A stretch of DNA of 64,000 nucleotides from Bradyrhizobium cenepequi (GCF_020329485.1 NZ_JAGKJI010000031.1:1-64000); one strand, 5' to 3'; shown: positions 1 through 7,938, counted from the stretch's first letter. Made by a program: numbers and translations. Notes: generated by a model not told the origin, from the sequence alone.

Positions 1-577
1 CCTGGCTCGGAATCTCCCGGAAGGTCGGATCGACCTCTCGAAGCACCTCAAGGATCGGCGGCATGGAGTCGCCGACGGCCACCGAGATCTCATGGAACTG
101 GGCAAAATCGGCGTCGCCGGTCTGCATGGCGACCGCGTCCAGACGGCGACCGAGGACGGCGGAGTAACACTGGTAGGCCACGGTGCCGATGAGCACGCCG
201 CGCAGACGGAAGAAGCCGGCTTTTGCCAGTTGCTCCACCACCTGGCCTGTCATCAACGGAGGACGCGGCAGATAGGCCTCGCGCGTCAACGTGGCAACCA
301 GGCGGCGCCGGCCCTTCAGGTCGGCCTTCAGATCCTTGAAGGCCTCAACCCTCTTGGTGATTTCAGGATCGTCGACAGGACCGACGTAGCGACGATCCTG
401 ACCGGCAGCGTCGACCTTGGGCGTGTCGAAGTACCAGTATTTTTTGCCCTTGACCTCGACCGGCACGAACCTGCCGTTTGAGGAGAACTCGGACGTGAAG
501 CTTTCGTCAAGGCTGCGCTGGACCAGTTCCGAGTAAAGCGTCTGGTAGGAGATATCGAGCCGTTGGGACGTGGCCAT
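1..577 (-). CDS. GSU2403-family nucleotidyltransferase-fold protein (3' end off the window)
   Basis: This open frame runs off the left edge. It starts at the ATG at 577 and gives 192 residues here. The translation has the features I associate with the GSU2403 nucleotidyltransferase-fold family (PF12281): a GKKYWYF patch, RYVGP, and a region GVLIGTVAYQCY followed by TGDADFAQ, whose D-x-D would be the metal-binding pair. Family members are usually above 300 residues, so about a third is missing. The biochemical role of the family is poorly known; members are common on mobile islands, and some nucleotidyltransferase folds act as toxins, but nothing here proves that. Two 26-bp palindromes sit just upstream and probably control it. 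It is the leftmost gene of the leftward transfer-module block. Confidence 0.75.
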   Translation of the reverse strand, partial: MATSQRLDISYQTLYSELVQRSLDESFTSEFSSNGRFVPVEVKGKKYWYFDTPKVDAAGQDRRYVGPVDDPEITKRVEAFKDLKADLKGRRRLVATLTREAYLPRPPLMTGQVVEQLAKAGFFRLRGVLIGTVAYQCYSAVLGRRLDAVAMQTGDADFAQFHEISVAVGDSMPPILEVLREVDPTFREIPSQ

Positions 578-590
578 GACCAAGATCCGT

Positions 591-616
591 TATACTAATT
601 TCGCGAAAATAGTATA
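591..616. promoter_or_regulatory. Palindromic operator 1 upstream of the nucleotidyltransferase gene
   Basis: A near-perfect 26-bp dyad with outer arms TATACTA and TAGTATA around a TTTCGCGAAA centre; a single base pair breaks the symmetry. It ends 14 bp before the ATG at 577, so a bound protein would cover the start region. It matches the second palindrome at 644-669 in size and outer arms. The binding protein is not identified in this window. Confidence 0.7.
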
Positions 617-643
617 ACCTCCGGAACTCCAACGCAACCGAGC

Positions 644-669
644 TATACTATTTCCGCGGAAATAGTATA
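644..669. promoter_or_regulatory. Palindromic operator 2 (perfect dyad)
   Basis: A perfect 26-bp palindrome: TATACTA, then TTTCCGCGGAAA, then TAGTATA. It starts 53 bp from the first operator, close to five helical turns, so two dimers would sit on the same DNA face. The outer arms match operator 1 exactly and the centre differs only in CCGCGG versus CGCG context. It most likely regulates the gene starting at 577; the relaxase gene at 733 ends towards it and so is not its target. Confidence 0.72.
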
Positions 670-732
670 ATAATTTCTGTCGCAACATAAGCTACTGATT
701 TACCAAGGTATTTCACTTTCGCGCTCGCACCT

Positions 733-2700
733 TCAACGCCCGGCACCCCGCTTTAGGCCGATCGACCAGGAGATCCCCGCTCCGCCAACGCTGCCCGTGA
801 CGAGCTGCCCCCGAGCGCGCTCCAAAACCGGCCGCCACGGCACCAGCGCAAAATCATGCGAGCGTTCGATCAGAGCAAATCGTCCGCTGTTCAGCGTCAG
901 CACGCGCCGATAAACGCCGGTGACGTTGTCGCCCGCCTTGACCTCGACATGCTCAAGCCCGGTTCGCGCGGAAATATCAGCAGTTGTTCGGGCAAGCTCT
1001 CGGCTCTCCAGCGTCTGCAGCAAAGTCCGCGCATAGCGCACCTGACCATCCTGCTCCCGCGCGAGCCCCTGCTCGATCAGCCATTGCCGCCTCACCCGCA
1101 GTGCTGTCTCGACCTCCGCTCCCATTCCGCTTGGCGCCAGCGCTTCCGGCACTTTGGCAACGAGCTGCCGATCGAGCCAGGTTGCACCGAGCGCCTGCGG
1201 CAGATCCTCGAGCCGATGCCAGGAAAGAACCGCAACCTGCACCGGCTTGCGCGAGCGGTCAAATGCCTCATACCGCAACGCTCGATCGAGATGGTTTTCG
1301 CCGACCTTCCAGCTCCCGTCACTTTGCCGGCTCACCAACCCCGCCTGTCGCATCGCCTCCAGGCGCCGTACATGGGAGGCGATGTATTCGCCCGACGCTT
1401 GGACGTCGAACGCGCGGTGCAGGTGATCGCTGTAGATGCCATGATGGGCGGCAGCGATCTTTGCGATCGTCCGATCCATCTCGCGCGGTTCGACAGCGCG
1501 CGATCTGAGCTCCAGAATCGCGTTGCGGACGGGCGGCTCTTCATTGGCACCGAGTGCACCAATCTCGGCGTAATGCGTTCGCCCGTCGATGCCGTCGAGC
1601 ACCACATAGCGACGCTCCGTCAGTTCATCCGAAAACCCTCCGCCAACAACCCTGCCGACCAGGCGCCGGCCGCCTTGTTCCGGATCGAAGATCGCGTAGC
1701 TGCCTCCTGCCCGGGAAAGTCCGGCGGCGCCAAGCTCCCGATGCATGGTCTTGATGATGTCACCGCGTTCGCCCATCCGCCTGAGCTTTGCTTCGAGCTC
1801 GGTATCGATCCGCCAATGCAAAGGCGCCTCCTCGCCCGCCAAGCCCATCCGCTCGAGGGTTCGCAACCGCCCTATCCGCGCCGACTGCCAGGCGGGTTCG
1901 CTTGCGGGTCTTGCACCGACGTCCAGCCTCCCTTCGACGGCATCGCGCAGGATGGCGCGATCGAGGCGCGTGAAGCGCTCGGCGGTGATCTCCTGCTCAA
2001 GCTTTCGGGTGGCTTCGATTTCCGTCTCCGGGCCGAGCTCGCGGGTGATGAGATCCGACGCCCGCGCCCGCAAGCCGTGAGCGATGTAGTCGCGGGCGAT
2101 GACAAGGTCATCGCCGGCGTCATCCTTGCCGCGCAGCACGATGTGGCTGTGGGGATGGCCGGTGTTGAAATGATCGACCGCGACCCAGTCGAGCCTGGTG
2201 CCGAGATCCTGTTCCATCCGGCGCATCAGGTCGCGGATGAACGGCTTCAGATCCGTTAGCTCCGCGCTGTCCTCGGGCGCCACGATGAAGCGAAACTGGT
2301 GACGGTCGCCGGCACTTCGCTCCGTGAACGCCTTGCCGTCGGCACGATCGCTCGCGGTATCATAGAGCTCGCCCGGCTCACCTTCGCGTGTGACGCCATC
2401 GCGCTGGACGTAGCGCAGGTGGGCGCGGACGGCGCCTGTGTCTCCGGCCTTGATGCGCACGATGCGCGCCTTGATCACGACGCGACGCCGTCTCGCATCC
2501 CGGCCCCGCCCGGCGAGGACCGTACCCTGCGCGCCACCTCGTCCGATGCGGGCACCGGTGAACGACGACGCTCGCCTTGAACTCGGAACCGCCTTCTGCG
2601 CCTCCTGGCGGACACGCCGCAGAAAGCTGGTTGCCCTTCCGGCTCTGCGGTTGCCGATCCGCCCGAGCTTCACGTCGAATTCGTCGTCGATCTCTTTCAT
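733..2700 (-). CDS. Relaxase/mobilization nuclease, DUF3363 (VirD2-like)
   Basis: This is the DNA-nicking relaxase of a Rhizobiales-type conjugative element, predicted to cut one strand at oriT and stay bound to the 5' end. The three-histidine metal motif is visible as HPHSH at residues 182-186, preceded by the DWVAVDHFNTG stretch, and the C-terminal two thirds match the DUF3363 extension. I chose the ATG at 2700 (655 residues); a TTG seven codons upstream at 2721 is possible. The length is normal, so the protein looks intact. It lies downstream of the TraF-like gene, as in related elements, but a Fic gene and a repeat are inserted between them and no TraG/VirD4 gene is seen next to it. Confidence 0.9.
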   Translation of the reverse strand: MKEIDDEFDVKLGRIGNRRAGRATSFLRRVRQEAQKAVPSSRRASSFTGARIGRGGAQGTVLAGRGRDARRRRVVIKARIVRIKAGDTGAVRAHLRYVQRDGVTREGEPGELYDTASDRADGKAFTERSAGDRHQFRFIVAPEDSAELTDLKPFIRDLMRRMEQDLGTRLDWVAVDHFNTGHPHSHIVLRGKDDAGDDLVIARDYIAHGLRARASDLITRELGPETEIEATRKLEQEITAERFTRLDRAILRDAVEGRLDVGARPASEPAWQSARIGRLRTLERMGLAGEEAPLHWRIDTELEAKLRRMGERGDIIKTMHRELGAAGLSRAGGSYAIFDPEQGGRRLVGRVVGGGFSDELTERRYVVLDGIDGRTHYAEIGALGANEEPPVRNAILELRSRAVEPREMDRTIAKIAAAHHGIYSDHLHRAFDVQASGEYIASHVRRLEAMRQAGLVSRQSDGSWKVGENHLDRALRYEAFDRSRKPVQVAVLSWHRLEDLPQALGATWLDRQLVAKVPEALAPSGMGAEVETALRVRRQWLIEQGLAREQDGQVRYARTLLQTLESRELARTTADISARTGLEHVEVKAGDNVTGVYRRVLTLNSGRFALIERSHDFALVPWRPVLERARGQLVTGSVGGAGISWSIGLKRGAGR

Positions 2701-2753
2701 GGCGGTCGCTCGCGATCCCAAGAGCTGCCGATATGTGGCGCATTCGTCGCCGT

Positions 2754-2809
2754 GCCAAGCCGCAGACGTAACGCGCCAAGCACGCCATCACCTTGCAACT
2801 GGCTTGGCG
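2754..2809. other. Hairpin and direct repeats upstream of the relaxase (possible oriT)
   Basis: GCCAAGC at 2754-2760 is repeated in CGCCAAGC at 2774-2781, which is matched by the inverted GCTTGGCG at 2802-2809, giving an 8-bp stem with a 20-base loop. It sits about 50 bp before the relaxase start. Relaxase genes often lie beside their oriT and such inverted repeats are typical of oriT, but I see no recognisable nic consensus. The rest of 2810-3084 holds no gene I can recognise. Confidence 0.3.
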
Positions 2810-3084
2810 ACATCGTGCGCCGTGTGAGCGACAAATCCTGGATGTGCAGACAAGGAATTGGACGCAACCCGGCGCCAGTGCTTTTATCTTGCCCTCCCGC
2901 TTAGCTGCCCACTGATTGCTTCACGCTGGATAACGGATCGATTTGGCAAGAGCATCGCTGCGCGGCGATACGGCGTTCCGCAACAGGCGACGGCACCCTT
3001 CGTCCAACTTGAGAGCGTGCAAGATTGAGTGCAAAATCCGCTCCTGCAAATCGCCGCATCCCGCCTCGCGAAGCCGTTCCCGTC

Positions 3085-3216
3085 CTCTAGATCATGATCC
3101 TACTAAAGGAATCGGATCGTGATCTCATCTCATTGTTTGAGCATGATCTTCCCGCGCAAACGCTTTGCGTTTGTCGCGAGGAAAACCGGTTTCTACTTTT
3201 CCGGATCAGGCTCTAG
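3085..3216 (+). repeat. CTAG-bounded palindromic repeat, copy 1
   Basis: About 130 bp that start and end with CTCTAG. They contain a GATCATGATCC-type dyad, the inverted pair CAAACGC / GCGTTTG and an AAAACCGGTTT palindrome. Its right-hand CTAG supplies the TAG stop codon of the fic gene. The same element recurs at 4687, 8101, 9281, 10910 and 13428, a decayed piece lies near 51511, and it is widespread in Bradyrhizobium-type genomes. Confidence 0.85.
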
Positions 3217-4409
3217 ATCTCCGGAAACAGGCGCGGAAACAGCACGTCGAGCGTGGCAATCGGAAAGCGCAGCGATACCGGCCCCTTGGGCGTTTCGGAC
3301 GCAAGAAGACCGGTCGCGACGACGTCGTTGAAGACGCGCCGTGCCGTCCGTTCGGGAAGGCCGGTGATGCGCGGGACTTCGCCGCGCTCGAACCGTCCGC
3401 GTATCAGCGCTTCCTCCAGAAGACGGGCGGCTTCAGGCTTGAGCTCGTTGCGGTCGACGAAACTCCGCAATCGCTGAGCCAAGGTGTCGATCTCGAACAA
3501 GCCTGACATGAACGTGACCTGGTCGAGGCAGACGCGCAGGAACCAGAGAATGAATTCGCTCAAGGCGCGCTGCGAGAGGTTGCCGCGGCCATCAAGGTCG
3601 CCCTGCCGGGGCGTGTCGGCGTGGTCCATCATCCGCTTGTAATCGCCTGGGCCGGTAAGACCACGCGCCAGTCCGCGCGAGACCGACCACAGCCCATGGG
3701 CTCCGATGCCGGCCTGATGCGCCATGGCGTGGCTCATCAGGCGGCTGACACGGCCGTTGCCGTCCGCGAACGGATGAATGTAGTTGAAGCGATGATGCGC
3801 CGCTGGAATGGCGATGATCCGCGCCGCCTTGCCCAGGCGTTCGAAGCGATAACGCTCCGCGAAATACGCCATAAAGGCCGCGACACGCTCGCTGGAAGGT
3901 GGCAGATGCCGGCCGACCGCAACGTCGTGGTCGCTTCTCGACCGCCAGGCGGCGGGCTCCATGGTGAACTCGCTGCCATTGCCGCGGATCCGAAGCATTT
4001 CGGGGGAAGCGTCGCGATAGAATTCGCGGTGGAGCCAGAGAATGAAATCGATCGAGGCCGGTTCAGGCAGGCGATTGTCGAGCGCCATGGAATCGATTTC
4101 GGACTGCACATGGACGTGGGCGGCCGCCTCGATCTGCAGATTGCGCCGCCCCTGGTCGTTGTCGAACTGACCGCCGATCGCGCGTTCGATATCCCGCGGC
4201 CGGGTGTTATGGCCTTCGATCAGGTTGCTGTAGTAAGTGTTCATGATCCGCACGAGACCGGCGAGATTGGCCGCGGTCTTGGGGTGCAGCGCCTGACCGA
4301 GCCTCGCGGTCGCCGCCGAAAGCTCCGCCATCACGTCCGAGATGGCTTCGGAAATCTCCTCCAGCCTGGCGGGCTCGATGCGTTCGACGGTTTCGAGACG
4401 TGGGTTCAT
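3213..4409 (-). CDS. Fic-family protein (probable AMP transferase) with N-terminal inhibitory motif
   Basis: This is a Fic-domain protein of 398 residues. The catalytic loop HPFADGNGR is complete at residues 212-220, so transfer of AMP (or another nucleotide moiety) to a target protein is plausible. SNLIEG at residues 61-66 fits the (S/T)xxxE(G/N) inhibitory helix motif, which makes it a self-contained, autoinhibited class II Fic. The C-terminal 90 residues look like a winged helix (ERTARRVFNDVVATGLL), usual in this subfamily. The gene is flanked by repeats on both sides and sits between traF-like and relaxase genes. Its TAG stop lies inside the repeat end at 3213. Palindromes cluster upstream at 4469-4593. 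The target is unknown. Confidence 0.9.
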   Translation of the reverse strand: MNPRLETVERIEPARLEEISEAISDVMAELSAATARLGQALHPKTAANLAGLVRIMNTYYSNLIEGHNTRPRDIERAIGGQFDNDQGRRNLQIEAAAHVHVQSEIDSMALDNRLPEPASIDFILWLHREFYRDASPEMLRIRGNGSEFTMEPAAWRSRSDHDVAVGRHLPPSSERVAAFMAYFAERYRFERLGKAARIIAIPAAHHRFNYIHPFADGNGRVSRLMSHAMAHQAGIGAHGLWSVSRGLARGLTGPGDYKRMMDHADTPRQGDLDGRGNLSQRALSEFILWFLRVCLDQVTFMSGLFEIDTLAQRLRSFVDRNELKPEAARLLEEALIRGRFERGEVPRITGLPERTARRVFNDVVATGLLASETPKGPVSLRFPIATLDVLFPRLFPEI

Positions 4410-4468
4410 GCTGGCCGATTTTATGCCATGCTAAAGCATTAAAAATAAATAATTTTCTTCTTAACGGC

Positions 4469-4593
4469 GGCCACTTTGGCCGATCTTGTGGCCGATTTTG
4501 GTGAGAAGCTTGGAGGCCAATTTTGGCCGATCCAAGGCGACTGCAAGCAATTGAGACAGCTATCGAAAATCTTGTCTGATGGCCATTTTGGCC
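4469..4593. promoter_or_regulatory. Cluster of GGCCA...TGGCC palindromes upstream of fic
   Basis: Three short dyads are visible: GGCCACTTTGGCC at 4469-4481, GGCCAATTTTGGCC at 4515-4528 and GGCCATTTTGGCC at 4581-4593. Extra TGGCCGAT half-sites lie between them and near 4412, beside the fic start. The region is more AT-rich than its surroundings. The arrangement suggests repeated binding sites for one regulator controlling fic, or a decayed tandem repeat. No coding sequence is convincing here. Confidence 0.5.
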
Positions 4594-4686
4594 GCTTGCT
4601 TGGCCGATCCCGCGAGTTCGCGCCGGGTCCAGCGCCCGGGGCATCCCGGCTCCTGCGGCACATGATGCCGCGCGCCGCGGTGACTG

Positions 4687-4785
4687 TTAGAGCATGATCC
4701 GGAAGCGTGGAAAACCGGTTTTCCCTCGCGACAAACACAAAGCGTTTGCGTGGGAAGATCATGCTCAAACAAAGAGGGATGACGA
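4687..4785 (-). repeat. CTAG-family palindromic repeat, copy 2 (inverted, shortened)
   Basis: This has the same core as the copy at 3085 but in the opposite orientation: GAGCATGATCC, AAAACCGGTTTT, then the inverted CAAACG/CGTTTG pair and GATCATGCTC. The outer dyad at its far end is missing. Together with copy 1 it brackets the fic gene. Confidence 0.8.
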
Positions 4786-4807
4786 TGCGAAGAAAGGTCA
4801 CCCGGCC

Positions 4808-5347
4808 TTAGCCTGGTGGATTCCAGGTCCAGATCGGCCGCGCCACGCCGACAATATCGCACCTCAACACCGGCCCGAAATATCGCGAGTCGAATGAATG
4901 CGGGTGAGGCTGCAAGAGAAAGAACTCGCCCTCGACGAGCCTCAAGCACCCCTCCCAGGCCGGCAGCGGCCGCCCGTCGCGGTCCTTGTCGAGCACCTCG
5001 GCGACGACCTTTCCGTTGATGGCAATGGTGCCAATCGGGTCCTTGGCGCGGCAGACTTCGTCACCGCCGATAGCGGCGACCTGTTTCAGCAGCGGCACCG
5101 GCACCGGCAAGATTTTGTGCGCGATGATGAACAATTCGATCGCCGGCGGCGGCTTGAAGACTGCGAGCTCACCCCGCTCCGGCAATCGTGGCTCCAGATA
5201 ATAGAAGCCCAAGGGCGCGCTGCCCGAGGCGTTGTAGATCAAAAGCGGCACCGCGGGTGCGGACGACACCAGCATGGCAATGATGCCGGCGCACATGGTC
5301 GAGAGAACGCCGACCTGGCGCGGCAGTTGGGTGCGATCAATCGGCAT
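4808..5347 (-). CDS. TraF-like S26-family signal peptidase of the conjugative module
   Basis: A 179-residue protein with one N-terminal membrane segment (about residues 15-38) and a periplasmic S26 peptidase domain. The SAPLGFYYL box (about 42-50) carries the presumed catalytic serine, and the lysine in LLKQVAAIGGDEVC is the probable general base. In conjugative systems TraF processes or cyclises pilin and is needed for pilus formation. The ATG at 5347 overlaps the end of the upstream HTH gene by 11 bases, so the two are probably translated together. In related elements ParA and a replication protein usually lie near here; both are missing. Confidence 0.85.
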   Translation of the reverse strand: MPIDRTQLPRQVGVLSTMCAGIIAMLVSSAPAVPLLIYNASGSAPLGFYYLEPRLPERGELAVFKPPPAIELFIIAHKILPVPVPLLKQVAAIGGDEVCRAKDPIGTIAINGKVVAEVLDKDRDGRPLPAWEGCLRLVEGEFFLLQPHPHSFDSRYFGPVLRCDIVGVARPIWTWNPPG

Positions 5348-5555
5348 CGGAGGTCGACCTCCGCTTGTTGGCCTGCGACCATTCCACCAGGTCTTCGATG
5401 TGGTAGCGGACGTAGCGTCCGTGCTTGCGGTAGGCGGGCCCTCGCCCCTGCACCCGCATCTTCTCCAGCGTGTTCTTGGTGAGCCTCAGCCAGGTGGCGG
5501 CCTCGACGGTATTGAGGAACGGCTTGTCCGGCAGCTTTTCTTCATTCTTGGTCAT
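5337..5555 (-). CDS. AlpA-like helix-turn-helix DNA-binding protein
   Basis: A short protein of 72 residues with a MerR/AlpA-type helix-turn-helix: LNTVEAATWLRLTKNTLEKM is the HTH and GPAYRKHGRYVRY the wing. I start it at the ATG at 5555, which has a GGGAG ribosome site about 7 bases upstream. The longer frame to 5678 adds a low-complexity N-terminus with no family support. Proteins of this type regulate excision or transfer genes on mobile elements. The overlap with the traF-like gene indicates a shared transcript. Confidence 0.8.
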   Translation of the reverse strand: MTKNEEKLPDKPFLNTVEAATWLRLTKNTLEKMRVQGRGPAYRKHGRYVRYHIEDLVEWSQANKRRSTSDAD

Positions 5556-5740
5556 TTCGACGCTCCCTATTCCATACCTCCTTGAGGTTGAGGCAGGAGA
5601 GCAAGCGTCGTCTGATTGTGAGCGGTGTTGGGAGTGGTGAAGATCAGGGGCGCCCGTTTCACCATCCCGCGCGAGCAAGAGTCGTCCAGCCTGCGATGAT
5701 CGGCGTGCACAAGACCGACATCCGACAACGGCCAGCTAAG

Positions 5741-5806
5741 CTCTAGACTAGATCCGGTCTGATTGAATCAGAACCGAAGCGCTCGGTTCTTGTTTTGACG
5801 CGAGCC
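5741..5806 (+). repeat. Second repeat family (GGTTCTGATTCAATCAGAACC type), partial copy
   Basis: It begins at CTCTAG and carries GGTCTGATTGAATCAGAACC, an imperfect dyad, followed by GAAGCGCTCGG and a TTGTTTTGACGCG tail. A fuller copy lies at 11117-11260. This is a dispersed intergenic repeat distinct from the CATGATCC family. The rest of 5556-5829 shows no recognisable gene. Confidence 0.65.
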
Positions 5807-5829
5807 GCTGCGACCTCGCTCGAAACATT

Positions 5830-6642
5830 CTAATATAGCAGATCGCGATAGCCGCCCTTCATCAACTCGGTTCCCTTGGCGACAAGCCGGCGCGTGCGAT
5901 CCTTGAGAAACTGACTGGGACCGAGCCATTCTTCGGCAACTTTTTTCTCTCCGAAGATCGTGATCGCGATCTGGCGGTAGGTCTTGCCGTTGAGGCTTTC
6001 ATCGAGCGCGATCAGCGCGTGATGGAGGCGTTCATCGCCGCTTCCCGGCGGCCGTGGAACCGTTCTCATGTCAGCTTCAGTGAAACGCTGCAGGCGCTTC
6101 AAGAGCTCGGTCTGCGCCGCAAGGTCAGCAAGGTCGTGCAGTTCGAAGACCGGCGCAAAGGATGCGGTCAGGATGGAGAGGCCATGGATTTCGACGGCGA
6201 CGTAAGACCCCCTTCCCTTCATCAGCACCAGCGGAATGCCGTCGGAGCTAATGACGGCCCTGCGTTCGACCTTGAAGACGGCCAGTGAAAACCGTGCAGC
6301 GTCTGCATCTGACCTTGGCTTGCGTGCATCCAGGCGGACGATCCGTTTCAGCGCATGGGCGTGCCAGAACACCGGCACCCTGGATGCGTCCAGTCTCGGG
6401 TCGGCAAAGGCAGAGAGACCCCATTTCTCGGCACGGGGAAAGCGTCGCGGCAACCGCAAGACCTGCGTTCCATCGTTCAAGGTGATGCAGGGCAGATGCC
6501 GCGGAACGGCGCTGCGCCATTCGCCGATGTAGTCGGGATTGCGGCGCAAGAACTCCCAGGCCCAGTCGCTGGCGTCGAAGCCTGTCGCGTCAAGAGACGC
6601 GGCGCGGGCGCCTTGGCGCGCTTGATTGCTGGCGTCGTTCAG
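5830..6642 (-). CDS. DUF2285 (DUF6499-type) regulator, start uncertain
   Basis: The protein matches the DUF2285 proteins that accompany DUF736 and AlpA-like genes on Rhizobiales elements. The N-terminal signature SDWAWEFLRRNPDY continues upstream of the first conventional start, a TTG at 6549, so the true start must be earlier. The frame stays open but offers no ATG, GTG or TTG before a CTG at 6642, which I use provisionally. Either a rare start is used or the 5' end has been replaced. The C-terminal part (FTEADMRTVPRPPGSGDERL to the end) is the conserved DUF2285 region and probably binds DNA. The body of the gene is intact. Confidence 0.75.
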   Translation of the reverse strand: MNDASNQARQGARAASLDATGFDASDWAWEFLRRNPDYIGEWRSAVPRHLPCITLNDGTQVLRLPRRFPRAEKWGLSAFADPRLDASRVPVFWHAHALKRIVRLDARKPRSDADAARFSLAVFKVERRAVISSDGIPLVLMKGRGSYVAVEIHGLSILTASFAPVFELHDLADLAAQTELLKRLQRFTEADMRTVPRPPGSGDERLHHALIALDESLNGKTYRQIAITIFGEKKVAEEWLGPSQFLKDRTRRLVAKGTELMKGGYRDLLY

Positions 6643-6743
6643 GACCGCCCCCGGAGACGTTGACGTCTTCTCGAGCCGATCGTTTCGATCAATTGGGGCG
6701 AGAGAACGGCCCCCGCGAGCCTCGTCGCGGGGGCCGATCGGCG

Positions 6744-7067
6744 TCAGTCCGTTGGATTCCAGATCAGGGCGAACACGCTGTCATCATCCTGGCCGGCGGC
6801 GCGGCCGAGATTGGCGTAGAGCTTGCGCGGACCGAACTCGGGCGCGGCGAGCGCCAGGCTCACATAGTCCCTGCCGCTGTTCTCACCCCGGCGGATCCAG
6901 CCTGCGCCGACTTCGACGCCCTGGGTCACGACGCGGAAGTCGGGATGGGCGTCGGCGGTCTTGTCCCGGTTCGGGATGATGTCGATGTCGGCGCGGATCG
7001 AGACGGTCCGGAGCTGGCCCTTGTAGCTGCCGTCGTCGTTCTTGGTGACGTATCCGATGGCGGTCAT
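6744..7067 (-). CDS. DUF736 family protein
   Basis: A complete DUF736 protein of 107 residues (MTAIGYVTKNDDGSYKGQL at the N-terminus, LALAAPEFGPRKLYANLG near the C-terminus). These small single-domain proteins accompany conjugative-element genes in Rhizobiales; their function is unknown. The ATG at 7067 is preceded by AGAGGAC at a good ribosome-site distance, so the much longer frame reaching 7583 is not used. A broken second copy lies 340 bp away in the opposite orientation. The 7068-7406 interval is G+C-rich and shows no gene. Confidence 0.88.
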   Translation of the reverse strand: MTAIGYVTKNDDGSYKGQLRTVSIRADIDIIPNRDKTADAHPDFRVVTQGVEVGAGWIRRGENSGRDYVSLALAAPEFGPRKLYANLGRAAGQDDDSVFALIWNPTD

Positions 7068-7406
7068 GGTCTTGTCCTCTTCTGTTGTTCGCGAGGAGCC
7101 GATCCCCTCGCGATGGCGAGACCGTGATGGCGGGCGCAACGCCTTCGAACCCGCCGGGCCACGCGGGGCGGAGCGAATGCGGAGCACCCGAGCCGGCAGC
7201 TTTTTTGAGAGCGAAGCGGCCGCGAGGAGCCGGAACTGTTCCGGCGGGGAAAAAAGCCGACGGCGAGGGTTTTGAAGAGGCGGGGCGCCTGCCATAGGTC
7301 TGTTTGCCACGCGCAGGGAGATCGGACCCGCAGACAACGGATAAGGACAAGGCCCTGACCGATCGGGCGTCGCAGCGCGACATGCGGCAAGCAAGTCCAG
7401 CACAGC

Positions 7407-7680
7407 ACCGTTTCGATCCGCGCTGACATCGACATCATCCCGAACCGGACGACAGCGAAAAGCCTCCCCGTTTTGCGGAAGAACACCACGCGATGTCTGC
7501 GCAGGGCCGGTTCGCAGCTGTGAGATTAGCAGCAAGGACGATCTGAGCCTGGCGCTCGCCGCGCCCGAGTTCGGTCCGCGCAAGCTCTACGCCAATCTCG
7601 GCCGCGCCGCCGGCCAGGATGACGACAGCGTGCTCGTCCTGCTGCAAAATCCCGCGGACTGCCGCCATCAGCCCCGGTGA
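7407..7680 (+). pseudogene. Degenerate DUF736 copy, inverted relative to the intact gene
   Basis: Two blocks on the + strand match the intact gene nearly word for word at protein level. The first, from 7407, reads TVSIRADIDIIPNR. The second, from 7540, reads LALAAPEFGPRKLYANLG, then AGQDDDS, and ends at a TGA at 7678. The roughly 85 bases between them do not match and shift the frame, and the N-terminus is missing. It must be a partial inverted duplication, not a functional gene. The two copies face each other and could recombine to invert the segment between them. Confidence 0.8.
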
Positions 7681-7872
7681 CCACTGCTTGGCGGGGCCAT
7701 TCTGTCGCCCTGACGCATGATCCTTTTGCGCGGGACGACCCAACGCCCGTTGCGAGGCGCGATGAGGGCCTCCCGATATCAAGCCGGCAAATTCGATGCT
7801 ATGCTTTCCTCATGCAGGCCGATTCACGGGCCAGCGCATTGATGAATTTCTTGAAGGATTGACGGAGGGCCC

Positions 7873-7938
7873 ACGGCCAAGAAAGCGAAAAAGGCGAAGA
7901 AGATCACCGCGAAAAAAACCAAGAAGAAAAAGAAGTAG
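7873..7938 (+). pseudogene. Lysine-rich micro-ORF with ACG in the start position
   Basis: GGAGGGCCC precedes ACG GCC AAG AAA, and the frame continues as a 21-codon run of Lys with a few Ala, Thr and Ile before TAG. If the first codon were ATG this would be a normal lysine-rich micro-protein of a kind I recall from rhizobia. I therefore read it as a decayed or non-canonically started small gene. No other gene is supported in 7681-8100. Confidence 0.35.

Noticed and set aside
856..2259. 467-codon + strand frame opposite the relaxase gene
   Set aside because: It lies entirely antisense to a gene with clear family motifs and shows no domain; a shadow of G+C-rich codon use.
6744..7583. 279-codon frame for the DUF736 region
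   Set aside because: Only the last 107 codons match DUF736 and have a ribosome site; the upstream part is non-coding and overlaps the inverted broken copy.
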